Assembly: GCF_004923295.1 (NCBI RefSeq)
Contig: NZ_CP039634.1
Location: forward strand, 1,826,001-1,890,000
Direction: 5' to 3'
Source: Azospirillum sp. TSH100
Lineage (GTDB): Bacteria; Pseudomonadota; Alphaproteobacteria; Azospirillales; Azospirillaceae
DNA: 64,000 nt
Part shown: positions 51,434 to 60,839 of the stretch, piece by piece
Numbering within the stretch: the stretch's first letter is position 1
Layout: each line of letters opens with the position of its first letter
Notes under the pieces: generated by a model
What the model saw: the letters and a program-made list of their open reading frames with translations, nothing else
Databases searched by the model: none
Told to the model about the DNA's origin: nothing
Program-made: the position numbers and the translations under genes

Positions 51434-52672
51434 ATGGACGATTGCTCCGCACATGGCCCCATCCCCCTGTCGCTGGACGAGGCGGTCGCGCGCGTCGCGC
51501 GGGGCTATGGCGCGGTGACCGGGACGGAGGAGGTGCCGCTGCGCCAGGCGCTCGGCCGCGTTCTGGCGGAGGAGGTGGTGGCGCCCGTCAATGTGCCGCC
51601 GGCCGACGTGTCCGCCATGGACGGCTGGGCCTTCGCCGCCGAGGCGGGGGAGGGCTTCCGGCGTTTGGAGGTCGTCGGCCGGGTGCCGGCCGGCTCCCGG
51701 TTCGATGGTGCGGTCGCGGCAGGCAAGGCGGTGCGCATCTTCACCGGCGCGCCGATCCCGACCGGCGCCGACACCGTGGCGATGCAGGAGGATTGCCGGA
51801 CCGACGGCGACGCCGTCCTGGTTCCGGCCTCGCTGAAGCGCGGTTCCAACGTCCGCCCGGCGGGGGAGGACATGACCGCCGGCGCCGTGGTGCTCCACCC
51901 CGGCCAGCGCCTGCGCGCGCAGGAGGTCGGGCTTGCCGCCGCGGTCGGCCGCAGCGGCCTGACCGTGCGCAAGCGACTGACGGTGGTGCTGTTCTCCACC
52001 GGCGACGAGCTGCGCGAACCGGGGACGCCCAAGCCCGACCATGCCATCTATGACGCCAACCGCTACACCTTGGCCGCTCAGCTCGATGCGCTGGGAGTGG
52101 AGGTGCGCGATCTCGGCATCCTGCCCGACCGGCCGGACGCCACCCGCGCCGCGCTGGCCGAGGCTGCCGGCACAGCCGACCTGATCGTCACCAGTGGCGG
52201 CGTGTCGGTCGGCGAGGAGGACCATGTCAAGGCGGCGGTCAACGCGCTGGGGTCGATCGATTTGTGGACGCTGGCGATCAAGCCGGGCAAGCCGCTGGCG
52301 CTGGGCCGGGTCGGCGACACGCCCTTCCTGGGGCTGCCCGGCAACCCGGTGTCGGCGATGGTCACCTTCCTGCTGGTCGGCCGGCCGCTGGTGCTGCGCC
52401 TGTCGGGGGCCAGCGGCATCGCCACGCCGCGCAGTCTGGTGGTCGCCGATTTCAGCTTCACCAAAAAGCCCGGCCGCCGAGAGTTTCTGCGCGCCCGGCT
52501 GGAGCGCGGTGCCGACGGCCGCCCGGTTGCCGTGAAGTTCCCTAGCAACAGCTCCGGCGTGCTGACCTCGATGGTGGAGGCGGACGGGCTGGTCGACATG
52601 CCGGCGGAGGCGACTGCGGTGCGGCCGGGCGATCTGGTCGATTTCCTTCCCTTCACCGGCCTGTTCGCGTGA
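51434..52672 (+). CDS. moeA: Molybdopterin molybdenumtransferase (MoeA)
   Basis: A 412-residue enzyme that inserts molybdenum into adenylylated molybdopterin. Domains run in the usual order: the N-terminal MoeA body with PADVSAMDGWAFA and RIFTGAPIPTGADTV, the MoCF-binding domain with VLFSTGDELREPG and TSGGVSVGEEDHV, then KPGKPLALG, GLPGNPVSAMVTF and a C-terminal beta barrel. Its stop overlaps the GTG start of the LysR gene. Together with NifQ and the CoxG-like protein elsewhere in the window it indicates substantial molybdenum use. Confidence 0.95.
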   Translation: MDDCSAHGPIPLSLDEAVARVARGYGAVTGTEEVPLRQALGRVLAEEVVAPVNVPPADVSAMDGWAFAAEAGEGFRRLEVVGRVPAGSRFDGAVAAGKAVRIFTGAPIPTGADTVAMQEDCRTDGDAVLVPASLKRGSNVRPAGEDMTAGAVVLHPGQRLRAQEVGLAAAVGRSGLTVRKRLTVVLFSTGDELREPGTPKPDHAIYDANRYTLAAQLDALGVEVRDLGILPDRPDATRAALAEAAGTADLIVTSGGVSVGEEDHVKAAVNALGSIDLWTLAIKPGKPLALGRVGDTPFLGLPGNPVSAMVTFLLVGRPLVLRLSGASGIATPRSLVVADFSFTKKPGRREFLRARLERGADGRPVAVKFPSNSSGVLTSMVEADGLVDMPAEATAVRPGDLVDFLPFTGLFA

Positions 52673-53574
52673 CGCTGGAGCAGTTGCGTATCTTCGCCAC
52701 GGTGGCGGAGATGCTGCACTTCACCCGGGCGGCGGAGGTTCTGCACCTGTCCCAGCCGGCGGTCAGCGCCGCCATCGCGGCCCTGGAGGCGGAACATGGC
52801 CTGCGGTTGTTCGACCGCATCGGCCGCCGGGTGGAGCTGACCGCCGCCGGGCAACTGCTCCACGGGCAGGCCCGCGCCATCCTGGCGAAGGTGGAGGAGG
52901 CCGGCACCATGCTGGCCGAGCTGTCCGGCCTGTCGCGCGGCGCGCTGCGGCTGGCGGCCAGCCAGACGGTCGGCAATCACTGGCTGGGGCCGCGCCTGCT
53001 GCGCTTCGCCGAGGCCTATCCGGGGATCCGCGTCGATCTGTCGATCGGCAACACAGAGCAGGTGGCCGAGGCGGTGCGTGACGGCCGCGCCGAACTCGGC
53101 ATCGCCGAGGGTGTGGTGACGGATCCGGCGCTTGTCAGCGAACCGATCGACGGTGACCGGCTGCGGCTGGTGGTCGGGGCCCGACATCCGTGGGCCGGGC
53201 TGGGCCGGGTTGATCGCGACGTGCTGGCGGCCGGGCGCTGGATCCTGCGCGAACCCGGCTCGGGCACGCGGGCACTGTTCGAGGCGGCGATCCGTGGTGT
53301 CGGGCTGGAGCCGGACGGGCTGGACGTGGCGATGACCTTGCCGGGTGGCGGGGTGATCCGCGCCGCGCTGCTCGCCGGGGTGGGCGCGAGCGTGCTGTCG
53401 GACCTGATCGTCGCCGAGGATCTGGCGGCGGGACGGATCGTGGCGCTGGAGGGGCTGGACCTGCCGGCCCGGCCCTTCCATCTGCTGCGGCACCGCGACC
53501 GTTACCGCAGCATCGCCGAACGGGCGTTCGTGCGCAGCGCCCTGGAAGCCGGGCAGGCTCCGGCTTCCGCGTGA
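52669..53574 (+). CDS. LysR-family transcriptional regulator
   Basis: A 301-residue LTTR. The N-terminal winged helix-turn-helix (1-65; MTLEQLRIFATVAEMLHFTR, LHLSQPAVSAAIAALE) precedes a periplasmic-binding-protein-like effector domain (about 88-295). The latter begins LRLAASQTVGNHWLGPRLL, in the CysB/CbbR-like style. It starts at a GTG overlapping the moeA stop, so it is translationally coupled to moeA. A role in molybdate or sulfur metabolism is possible but not shown. It converges on the PepSY gene with ten bases between stops. Confidence 0.93.
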   Translation: MTLEQLRIFATVAEMLHFTRAAEVLHLSQPAVSAAIAALEAEHGLRLFDRIGRRVELTAAGQLLHGQARAILAKVEEAGTMLAELSGLSRGALRLAASQTVGNHWLGPRLLRFAEAYPGIRVDLSIGNTEQVAEAVRDGRAELGIAEGVVTDPALVSEPIDGDRLRLVVGARHPWAGLGRVDRDVLAAGRWILREPGSGTRALFEAAIRGVGLEPDGLDVAMTLPGGGVIRAALLAGVGASVLSDLIVAEDLAAGRIVALEGLDLPARPFHLLRHRDRYRSIAERAFVRSALEAGQAPASA

Positions 53575-53584
53575 CGGATGTGGA

Positions 53585-54955
53585 TCAAGCCGTCCGCAGG
53601 GCGCGGGTGCCGTAAACGGCCACCTCGATGACCGCGAAGGCGAGCATCGAAATGCCCACCATCGGGAAGAACAGGCCGCCCGCAGCCGCGATCAGGATCA
53701 ACCCCCTTGGCACCGGCTGTCCCGCCGGCAGGCGCGGTGCGCCCAGACTGCCCGCCGGGCGGCGCTTCCACCACATCACGATTCCGGACACCGTCAGTCC
53801 GACCATGCCGACCAGTGCGGCGAGCAGGACAAGCTGGTTCGCCAGTCCGAAGGCCTGGCCCATATGGATGCTGATGCCCCATTCCGCCAGCCGGCCGAAC
53901 AGCCCCAGGTCCTTCAACTGCATGTCGAACAGCACCCTGCCGGTATACTGGTCGAGATGGACAACCCGTTCCCGGCTGATGTCGTCCGGATAGACGGAGG
54001 CGGTGAAGACGCCGTCCGGCTTGGCCGGGATGACGACGGCGAAACCCGGTGCCATGCCCAGTGCCTCCACCGTGCGCACCACGTCGTCCAGCTTGGCGGG
54101 AACCCCGGCCGCCGCCGTGGACAGGGGCGTCGGCTGGTTTTCGACGATCCAGGGGGCGTGGTCGATGGTGTCCTTCAGCGGGACGGAGGAGACCGGGTAC
54201 TTGTCCCAATAGCCGTCCGGCATGCCCATGCCGACCGCGTAGGCCGCACTGTAGAACTTCTTGCCCCAATAGCCGGACCAGGGCAGCCCGGTCATCGCCA
54301 GGAAGACGATGACGATGCTGACGAAGACGCCGGTGACGGCGTGCAGGTCGCGCCAGAACACGCGCTTGCCCGGTGTCCCGCGCACGGTGACGACACCGCC
54401 CCATTGGCCGCCCTTCTGCTGGCCGCGCGGCCACCAGAGATAGATGCCGGACGCGGTCATCAGCACCATCCAGCCGGCCACGGCCTCGACGATGCGCTCC
54501 GCGAACCAGCCGGCATATTGCAGGCTGTGCAGCTTGCGCACGACATACATGGTTGGGGAACCGGCGAATCCGCCGTCCCACAGGCTGCCCAGCACCCGGC
54601 CGTCATAGGGATCGACATAGACGATGTCCTTCAATCCGTCGGCACCGACGATCTTCACTTCGGCGGGGCGGTCGGGTGCTGCGGGCGCCCCGTAGCCCTT
54701 GAGCGTGCCGGGATGAGCGTCCAGTGCCCGGATGACGAGGGCGGACGGAGCCAGCCGCTCCGTCGATTGGGGAGCGACGAGGCGCAACTCGCGGTGCAGG
54801 CTGTCGTTGATCTCGTCCTTGAACAGATAGAGGGCGCCGGTGATGGAAAGCAGGATGACGATGGGGGCGCAGATCAGCCCGGCGAAGAAATGCCAACGCC
54901 ACAGCGCACGGTAAAGGGCAGAGCCGAAGGCTCCGCCTTGCAGAGTTTGTGTCAT
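53585..54955 (-). CDS. PepSY-associated TM protein (iron-uptake-linked membrane reductase family)
   Basis: A 456-residue inner-membrane protein of the PepSY_TM family. It has an N-terminal TM (LYRALWRWHFFAGLICAPIVILL) and further membrane segments near 160-175 (AVAGWMVLMTASGIYLWW), 205-225 (LHAVTGVFVSIVIVFLAMTG), 375-395 and 420-445. Conserved membrane His residues are at WHFFAGL, KLHSLQ, LHAVTG and SIHMGQ. Relatives are encoded with TonB-dependent siderophore receptors and are thought to reduce ferric siderophores or copper. A small DUF2946-type gene lies just upstream in the same direction. No Fur-type box was recognised. Confidence 0.9.
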   Translation of the reverse strand: MTQTLQGGAFGSALYRALWRWHFFAGLICAPIVILLSITGALYLFKDEINDSLHRELRLVAPQSTERLAPSALVIRALDAHPGTLKGYGAPAAPDRPAEVKIVGADGLKDIVYVDPYDGRVLGSLWDGGFAGSPTMYVVRKLHSLQYAGWFAERIVEAVAGWMVLMTASGIYLWWPRGQQKGGQWGGVVTVRGTPGKRVFWRDLHAVTGVFVSIVIVFLAMTGLPWSGYWGKKFYSAAYAVGMGMPDGYWDKYPVSSVPLKDTIDHAPWIVENQPTPLSTAAAGVPAKLDDVVRTVEALGMAPGFAVVIPAKPDGVFTASVYPDDISRERVVHLDQYTGRVLFDMQLKDLGLFGRLAEWGISIHMGQAFGLANQLVLLAALVGMVGLTVSGIVMWWKRRPAGSLGAPRLPAGQPVPRGLILIAAAGGLFFPMVGISMLAFAVIEVAVYGTRALRTA

Positions 54956-55005
54956 GAATTGTCCATTCGGTCGTCGCGATGCGGTTCGCCCGACAGGCGG
55001 GCGGG

Positions 55006-55416
55006 TCAGTGCGTCGGATGGCGACCGGATGGGGGGGCTTGCGACTGAAAAGGCTTGAGGGGTTTCGGGTGGTGCGGCTGCTCAGGCTCCAGCAGTGCCG
55101 CAGGCAGACCCTGCGCCGTGGGCAGGACCAGCATCTGCAAGGCCGGCAGCAGGACGAGAAACTGTCCGAGCCAGCTGCAGGGCAGGTGTAGCGGCGGGAG
55201 GTCCGGCTTGTCGGTCTGCCCGCCGTCCGGCAGCGGCAGACCGTCATGGTCTGCCGGCAGATAGACGATTTCGCCGCCGGTGCAGATCGCGACATAGCCG
55301 TCGCGGTCGGCGGCGCCGGCGTAGGGTGCGGCAAGGCGAACGAACAGGCTGAGGCTGAGCGCGAGTGCAAGCGCCAGCCCCCACCGTTCATTCAGCTTGC
55401 GGCAATATGCCAGCAT
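55006..55416 (-). CDS. DUF2946-like exported/membrane protein
   Basis: A 136-residue protein with an N-terminal hydrophobic segment (WGLALALALSLSLFVRLAA), then a short region with AICTGGEIVYLP, and a cysteine-containing LHLPCSWLGQFLVLLP hydrophobic stretch, ending in a Pro-rich tail with His residues. This is the pattern of DUF2946-type proteins, often found next to copper- or iron-related membrane genes. It is cotranscribed with the PepSY protein gene 50 bases downstream. The ribosome binding site is weak. Confidence 0.7.
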   Translation of the reverse strand: MLAYCRKLNERWGLALALALSLSLFVRLAAPYAGAADRDGYVAICTGGEIVYLPADHDGLPLPDGGQTDKPDLPPLHLPCSWLGQFLVLLPALQMLVLPTAQGLPAALLEPEQPHHPKPLKPFQSQAPPSGRHPTH

Positions 55417-55622
55417 CGTTTACCGCTCGTGGCGCAATCCTGATGCGTCGAGCGTTACCGGATCTTCCATCGGCGGACAAGTGCCGGTGGAGTCAGCCGC
55501 GTCGGCAAGCGCGGTGGTAACCGCACAGCCGAACGGTGCATCGGCGGTTCGCCATATCGCCATGACCCGATTATCAGCGCTATAACCGGATGCACTCCCG
55601 CTTCCGGTTGTAAGGCGATAAG

Positions 55623-58600
55623 ATGGCACGGCTGCTGACGCTGCTTTGGGTTCTGGTGGTGATGGTTTTCGCGGCCGCTCCGGTCCGTGCCGACTACACG
55701 CCGCCGGGGGCGCTTTCGGACGCCACCGCCTATGCCAACGGGCTGCTGCTGAAATCGCCGCCGCAGCCGAAGCCGCAGGTGATCGCCGACCTGCTGAAGC
55801 AGGCGCGGGCCGCCCGCGACCGCAAGGACATGGCCGGCGCCATCCAGGCCTATGAGAAGACCATCACCCAGGGCGGTGGTTCGCCGTCGGTCTGGCTGGA
55901 GCTGAGTGCGGCTTGGATGACCGCATCCCCGCCCAACAAGGACCGCGCGCTGCAAAGCGCCGTGATGGCCGGGCAGTTCAACCCGAAGGACGAGGAGCGC
56001 GTCGCCGTCCTCTGGCGCATCGCCACCCTGATGGATGAGCCTTTCGGCAAGCCGGACGAGGCGGTGAAGGCGCTGAAGGCGATCCGCGAACTGGCGCCGA
56101 AGATGGAGGCCGCTACTCTCGACACCCAGGCGCCGAAGCTGGAGGAGCGCATCATCGCGCTGCGCCGCAAGGCGGGGCTGGTGATGACCGGCGTTACCGT
56201 CAACCCGGAGGGCAGCAGCCCGCGGGCCTGCTTCCAGTTCAACGATCGGCTGAGCAGCAAGCAGGGCGTGCGTTTCGACGACTATATCCGCATCGAGCCG
56301 CCGACCAAGATCGCCATCGAGACCCGCGACAACGGCCTGTGCCTGCGCGGCGTCATCCATGGTGCCGGCTACACGGTCACCCTGCGCCAGGGGCTGCCCG
56401 GCGAGGACGGCGTGAACCTGAGGGCCGACGAGACCCAGCGCATCCGCGTGCCCGACCGGCCGTCGATGGCGGCCTTCCGCGGCTCCGCCTACATCCTGCC
56501 GCGCAAGGGCGCCGACGGCATCCCGGTGATCAGCGTCAACACCGACCGGCTCGACGTGTCGGTCTATCGCATCGCCGATCGGGCGCTGGTGTCCAACAAG
56601 TATGAAGGCAATATCTTCAACGAGCTGACCAGCTACTCCGCCGACCGGCTGGCCCAGGAGAATGGCGAGCTTGTGTGGTCCGGCTCGCTGGACGTGAAGG
56701 GGGAGCGCAACCGCGACACCACCGCGGCGATCCCGTTCCGTCAGGCGGTGGGTGACGATCCCAAGGCCGGCCTCTATGTCGTCACCGCCCGTCCGCATGA
56801 CGTGGAGCAGGCCGACCGCTGGGAATCCCTGGCGACGCAATGGGTGCTGCTCTCCGACATCGGCCTGACCAGTTTCCGCGGTGCCGACGGGCTGACCGTC
56901 TTCGCCCGCTCCTTCGGCACCGCCAAGCCGCTTCCGGGGGTGGATGTCGCCCTGGTCGCCCGCAACAATTCCGAATTGGCCCGCGCCAAGACCGACGAGT
57001 TCGGCCGCGCCCGCTTCGCGCCCGGCCTGCTGAAGACCGGCGGCAATGCGCCTGAGATGGTGATGGCCTATCTCGGCACCGATTTCGCCATGCAGGACCT
57101 GACGGGTGCCGCCTTCGACCTCAGCGACCGCGGGGTCGGCGGACGTCCGGCGCCCGGGCCGATGGACGCCTTCGTCTATTCCGACCGTGGCGTCTATCGC
57201 CAGGGCGAGACGGTGAACCTGTCGATCCTGCTGCGTGACGACAAGACCGAGGCGGTGGATAACTTCCCGCTGACGGTCAAGGTTCTGCGCCCCAGCGGCA
57301 CCGAATATTACAGCGGCGCCCTGAAGGGGCAGGAGGCCGGCGGCTTCTTCCTGCCGCTGACCCTGACGCGCACCGCGCCACTGGGCGGCTGGGAGGTGCT
57401 GGTCTACAGCGACCCGAAGGGCGAGCCGATCGGCCGCGGCTCCTTCCAGGTCGAGGATTTCGTGCCGATCAAGCTGGCGCTCGACGTGACCGCCAGCGCG
57501 CCGATCCTGGTGCCTGGCCAGCCTTTCGAGGTGACGGCGCAGGGCCGCTTCCTCTATGGCCCGCCGGCCGCGGGTCTGGAAGGCACCGCCGAGGTGGCGC
57601 TGAAGACCGACCCGATGCCCTATCCGGCCTTTAAGGACTATCGCTTCGGCCGGGTGCAGGACAACCCGACCGAGCGGCTCGACCCGCTGGAATTCCCGAC
57701 CACCGACGAGCAGGGGGTGTCGCACATCGCCGTGACCCTGCCGGAGGTGCCGGACACCAGCAAGCCGCTGCGCGCCGACATCCGCGTCACCCTGTCGGAG
57801 CCGGGCGGGCGCCCGGTCCGCAAGTCGGTCAGCGTTCCGGTCCGGCCGAAGACCCATGCGCTGGGCCTGCGCCCGCGCTTCTCCGACGGGCGCGTCGGCG
57901 AGGGCGGCGAGGCCGCCTTCGATCTGGTCGCCGTGGCGCCGGACGGCAGCGCCGTGGCCAAGCCCGGCGTCAAGTGGGAGCTGGTGGAGGAGCGCGTTTC
58001 CTTCGTCTGGTTCCGCCGCGACGGCCGTTACAGCTACAACGCCACGGTGCGCGACGTGCCGCTGGCATCCGGTACCGTCGATGTCGGCGCCGACAAGCCG
58101 GCGCTGGTGGCGCTGGGCAAGCGCGACTTCGGCCGTTACCGACTGGAGGTGACGGACAAGGCGGCGGGGGTCGCCAGCTCCTACCGCTTCTATTCGGGTT
58201 GGGCGAGCGGCGACGAGACCGCCGACATCCCGGACAAGCTGGAGGTTTCGACCGACAGGCAGTCCTACAAGCCGGGCGAGACCGCACGCATCCGCGTGGC
58301 GCCGCCCTTCGCCGGAGAGATGCTGGTGACGGTGGCGACCGACCGCATTTTCGACGTGCGCACCATCTCGGTGCCCGCCGAGGGGGCGACGGTGGAGATC
58401 CCGGTCGATGCCGCCTGGGGGCCGGGCGCCTATGTCACCGCCACCGCCTACCGCCCGCCCGTCAAGGGCCGCGAGCGTCAGCCGGTGCGTGCCATGGGCG
58501 TCGCTTGGGTCGGGGTCGATCCGTCGGTGCGCACGATGACCGTCACGCTCGACGCACCGCAGGTGATGCGTCCGCGCAGCCGGCTTGAGGTCGGGGTGAA

Positions 58601-60836
58601 GGTCGCCGCCGCCGATGGCGGATCGATGGAGGACACCTATGTCACGCTGGCTGCGGTGGACGAGGGCATCCTGCGTCTGACCGATTTCGCCAGCCCGCAG
58701 CCGGAGAAGCATTATTTCGGCAAGCGCCGCCTTGGCCTGGACATCCGTGACGATTACGGCCGGTTGATCGACCCGCTCGATGGTCCCTATGGCGCCATGC
58801 GCCAGGGCGGCGATTCCAGCGGCGCCGGCCTGCCGGTGGTGCCATTCACCGTGGTTTCGCTGTTCCACGGGCCGGTGAAGGTCGGCGCCGACGGCACCGC
58901 CCGCATCGGCTTCGACGTGCCGGACTTCAACGGCGAGCTTCGGCTGATGGCGGTCGCCTACAGCCGCGGCCGCGTCGGCTCCGCCGCCGGGCCGGTGACG
59001 GTGCGCGATCCGCTGGTTGCCGACGCCATCCTGCCGCGCTTCCTCGCCCCCGGCGATGACAGCCGCGTGACCCTGTCCCTGCACAATGTCGAAGCGGCGG
59101 CCGGCACCTATGAGGTCGCCGTCACTGCCCAGGACGCGGTTGCGGTGGAGGGGGGAAACCTCTCCGTCCCGCTGGCGAAGGGCGAGCGCAAGACGCTGGT
59201 GGTGCCGCTGAAGGGTGTCGCCGCCGGCATCGGTCATGTCGCCGTGGCGGTGAAGGGGCCGGAAAATCTGGCGCTGAACCACGACTACGGCATCACCGTC
59301 CGCCCCGCCCGCGCGGTGGAGACCCAGTTCGTCACCCGCCAGATCGCGCCGGGCGAGAGCGTCCGCTTCGACGGGGCCGAGCTGGCGACCTACCTGCCGG
59401 GAACCACCAGCTGGTCGGCCAGCTTCACCACCGCACCGCCCTTCGACGTTGCCGGCATCCTGCGGGCGCTCGACCGCTATCCGTTCGGCTGTCTGGAGCA
59501 GACGGTCAGCCGCGCCCTGCCGCTGCTGGTGGTGCGGGACGTGGAACTGGCGCTGGGCAAGGACCGCAAACCGGACGATGGGCTGGAGGCCCGCGTCCAG
59601 CAGGCGATCTCCCGCACGTTGGACAAGCAGCGCTTCGATGGAGCCTTCGGCCTGTGGGGCGCCAATGACGAGGCTGATGGCTGGCTGAGCGCCTATGCCA
59701 CCGAGTTCCTGGTCCGCGCCAAGCAGAAGGGCGAGGCGGTGCCGGACAAGCCGCTGACCGACGCCTTGAACTGGCTGCGCCAGCGCGCCATCGCCAGCGC
59801 GTCGGAGCCGAACGAGATGGCGGTGCGCGCCTATGCCCTGCACACGCTGGCCCTGGCCGGCGTGTCGCTGCCGGGGCCGGCGCGCTACCTGTACGACACT
59901 GCGCTGGAGAAGCTGCCGACGCCGCTGGCCAAGGGGCAGTTGGGAGCGGCGCTGGCCCGCATGGGCGACCAGGAGCGGGCGGCCGGCGCCTTCGACAGCG
60001 CGGTCGGTCATCTGGCGCGCGAGGAATGGCATGTCGATTACGGCTCCACCGTCCGCGACGCCGCGGCGCTGGTTGCGCTGATGACCGAGGTCAACATGGC
60101 GGGCAACCGCATCCCGGCGCTGATCGACCGTCTGCCCGCCTCCGCCACCGCCGCGAACCGCACCAACACACAGGAGAAGGCGTGGTCGGTGCTGGCCGCC
60201 GACGCGCTGCTGCGCGGCGCGCCGGCCAAGGCGGAGATGACGCTGGGCGGTGCGAAGAAGGACGGCGCGCGGGTCGATTTGACACCGACGTTGGCCCAGC
60301 TCAATGCCGGTATTCCGGTCGCCAATGCCGGCAAGGCGGCGGTCTGGCAGGCGGTGTCGTTGTCCGGCGTGCCGGTGGCGCCTCAGCCGGCGGCGCGCGA
60401 GGGGCTGCGCATCAAGCGCAACTTCTTCACCCGCAAGGGCGAGGTGCTGAACCTCGACACCATCAAGCAGAACGACGTGTTCGTCGTCGTGCTGGAGGGC
60501 GAGGCCAACACCAAGCTGTTCCACCAGGGCATGGTGACCCATGCGCTGCCCGCCGGCTGGGAGATCGAGAACGCCAAGCTGGGCGGCGGCACACCGGAGG
60601 AGATGGCGTGGCTGGGCGACCTGACCTACACCCGCACGACCGAGGCGCGCGACGACCGTTATGTCGCTGCGGTGGACCTGACGGAGGACCAGCAGACTTT
60701 CAAGCTGGCCTTCATCGTCCGCGCCATCACCCCCGGCACCTACGAGCTGCCGGGTGCGACGGTCGAGGACATGTACAAGCCGCGCTTCTTCGCCCGCCAG
60801 ACCACCGGGCGGATCACGGTCCGTCCGGCGGAGTGA
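55623..60836 (+). CDS. Bacterial alpha-2-macroglobulin family protein (YfhM-type)
   Basis: A 1737-residue exported protease inhibitor. It has a signal peptide (MARLLTLLWVLVVMVFAAAPVRA) without lipobox Cys, unlike the E. coli lipoprotein, so it may be free in the periplasm. A helical N-terminal region (about 30-190) precedes a series of MG-type beta domains, a bait region, and the thioester domain with YPFGCLEQ, whose Cys1290 and Gln form the thioester that traps attacking proteases. An alpha/alpha thioester domain and a C-terminal receptor-like domain follow. The pbpC gene begins three bases after the stop. This pairing, known in many Gram-negatives, suggests defence of the periplasm plus murein repair. 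Confidence 0.94.
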   Translation: MARLLTLLWVLVVMVFAAAPVRADYTPPGALSDATAYANGLLLKSPPQPKPQVIADLLKQARAARDRKDMAGAIQAYEKTITQGGGSPSVWLELSAAWMTASPPNKDRALQSAVMAGQFNPKDEERVAVLWRIATLMDEPFGKPDEAVKALKAIRELAPKMEAATLDTQAPKLEERIIALRRKAGLVMTGVTVNPEGSSPRACFQFNDRLSSKQGVRFDDYIRIEPPTKIAIETRDNGLCLRGVIHGAGYTVTLRQGLPGEDGVNLRADETQRIRVPDRPSMAAFRGSAYILPRKGADGIPVISVNTDRLDVSVYRIADRALVSNKYEGNIFNELTSYSADRLAQENGELVWSGSLDVKGERNRDTTAAIPFRQAVGDDPKAGLYVVTARPHDVEQADRWESLATQWVLLSDIGLTSFRGADGLTVFARSFGTAKPLPGVDVALVARNNSELARAKTDEFGRARFAPGLLKTGGNAPEMVMAYLGTDFAMQDLTGAAFDLSDRGVGGRPAPGPMDAFVYSDRGVYRQGETVNLSILLRDDKTEAVDNFPLTVKVLRPSGTEYYSGALKGQEAGGFFLPLTLTRTAPLGGWEVLVYSDPKGEPIGRGSFQVEDFVPIKLALDVTASAPILVPGQPFEVTAQGRFLYGPPAAGLEGTAEVALKTDPMPYPAFKDYRFGRVQDNPTERLDPLEFPTTDEQGVSHIAVTLPEVPDTSKPLRADIRVTLSEPGGRPVRKSVSVPVRPKTHALGLRPRFSDGRVGEGGEAAFDLVAVAPDGSAVAKPGVKWELVEERVSFVWFRRDGRYSYNATVRDVPLASGTVDVGADKPALVALGKRDFGRYRLEVTDKAAGVASSYRFYSGWASGDETADIPDKLEVSTDRQSYKPGETARIRVAPPFAGEMLVTVATDRIFDVRTISVPAEGATVEIPVDAAWGPGAYVTATAYRPPVKGRERQPVRAMGVAWVGVDPSVRTMTVTLDAPQVMRPRSRLEVGVKVAAADGGSMEDTYVTLAAVDEGILRLTDFASPQPEKHYFGKRRLGLDIRDDYGRLIDPLDGPYGAMRQGGDSSGAGLPVVPFTVVSLFHGPVKVGADGTARIGFDVPDFNGELRLMAVAYSRGRVGSAAGPVTVRDPLVADAILPRFLAPGDDSRVTLSLHNVEAAAGTYEVAVTAQDAVAVEGGNLSVPLAKGERKTLVVPLKGVAAGIGHVAVAVKGPENLALNHDYGITVRPARAVETQFVTRQIAPGESVRFDGAELATYLPGTTSWSASFTTAPPFDVAGILRALDRYPFGCLEQTVSRALPLLVVRDVELALGKDRKPDDGLEARVQQAISRTLDKQRFDGAFGLWGANDEADGWLSAYATEFLVRAKQKGEAVPDKPLTDALNWLRQRAIASASEPNEMAVRAYALHTLALAGVSLPGPARYLYDTALEKLPTPLAKGQLGAALARMGDQERAAGAFDSAVGHLAREEWHVDYGSTVRDAAALVALMTEVNMAGNRIPALIDRLPASATAANRTNTQEKAWSVLAADALLRGAPAKAEMTLGGAKKDGARVDLTPTLAQLNAGIPVANAGKAAVWQAVSLSGVPVAPQPAAREGLRIKRNFFTRKGEVLNLDTIKQNDVFVVVLEGEANTKLFHQGMVTHALPAGWEIENAKLGGGTPEEMAWLGDLTYTRTTEARDDRYVAAVDLTEDQQTFKLAFIVRAITPGTYELPGATVEDMYKPRFFARQTTGRITVRPAE

Positions 60837-60839
60837 GGA

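Noticed and set aside
55420..55563. 47-codon minus-strand frame just upstream of the DUF2946-like gene
   Set aside because: It ends three bases before that gene's start and could be a leader peptide, but has no clear ribosome binding site or recognisable feature.
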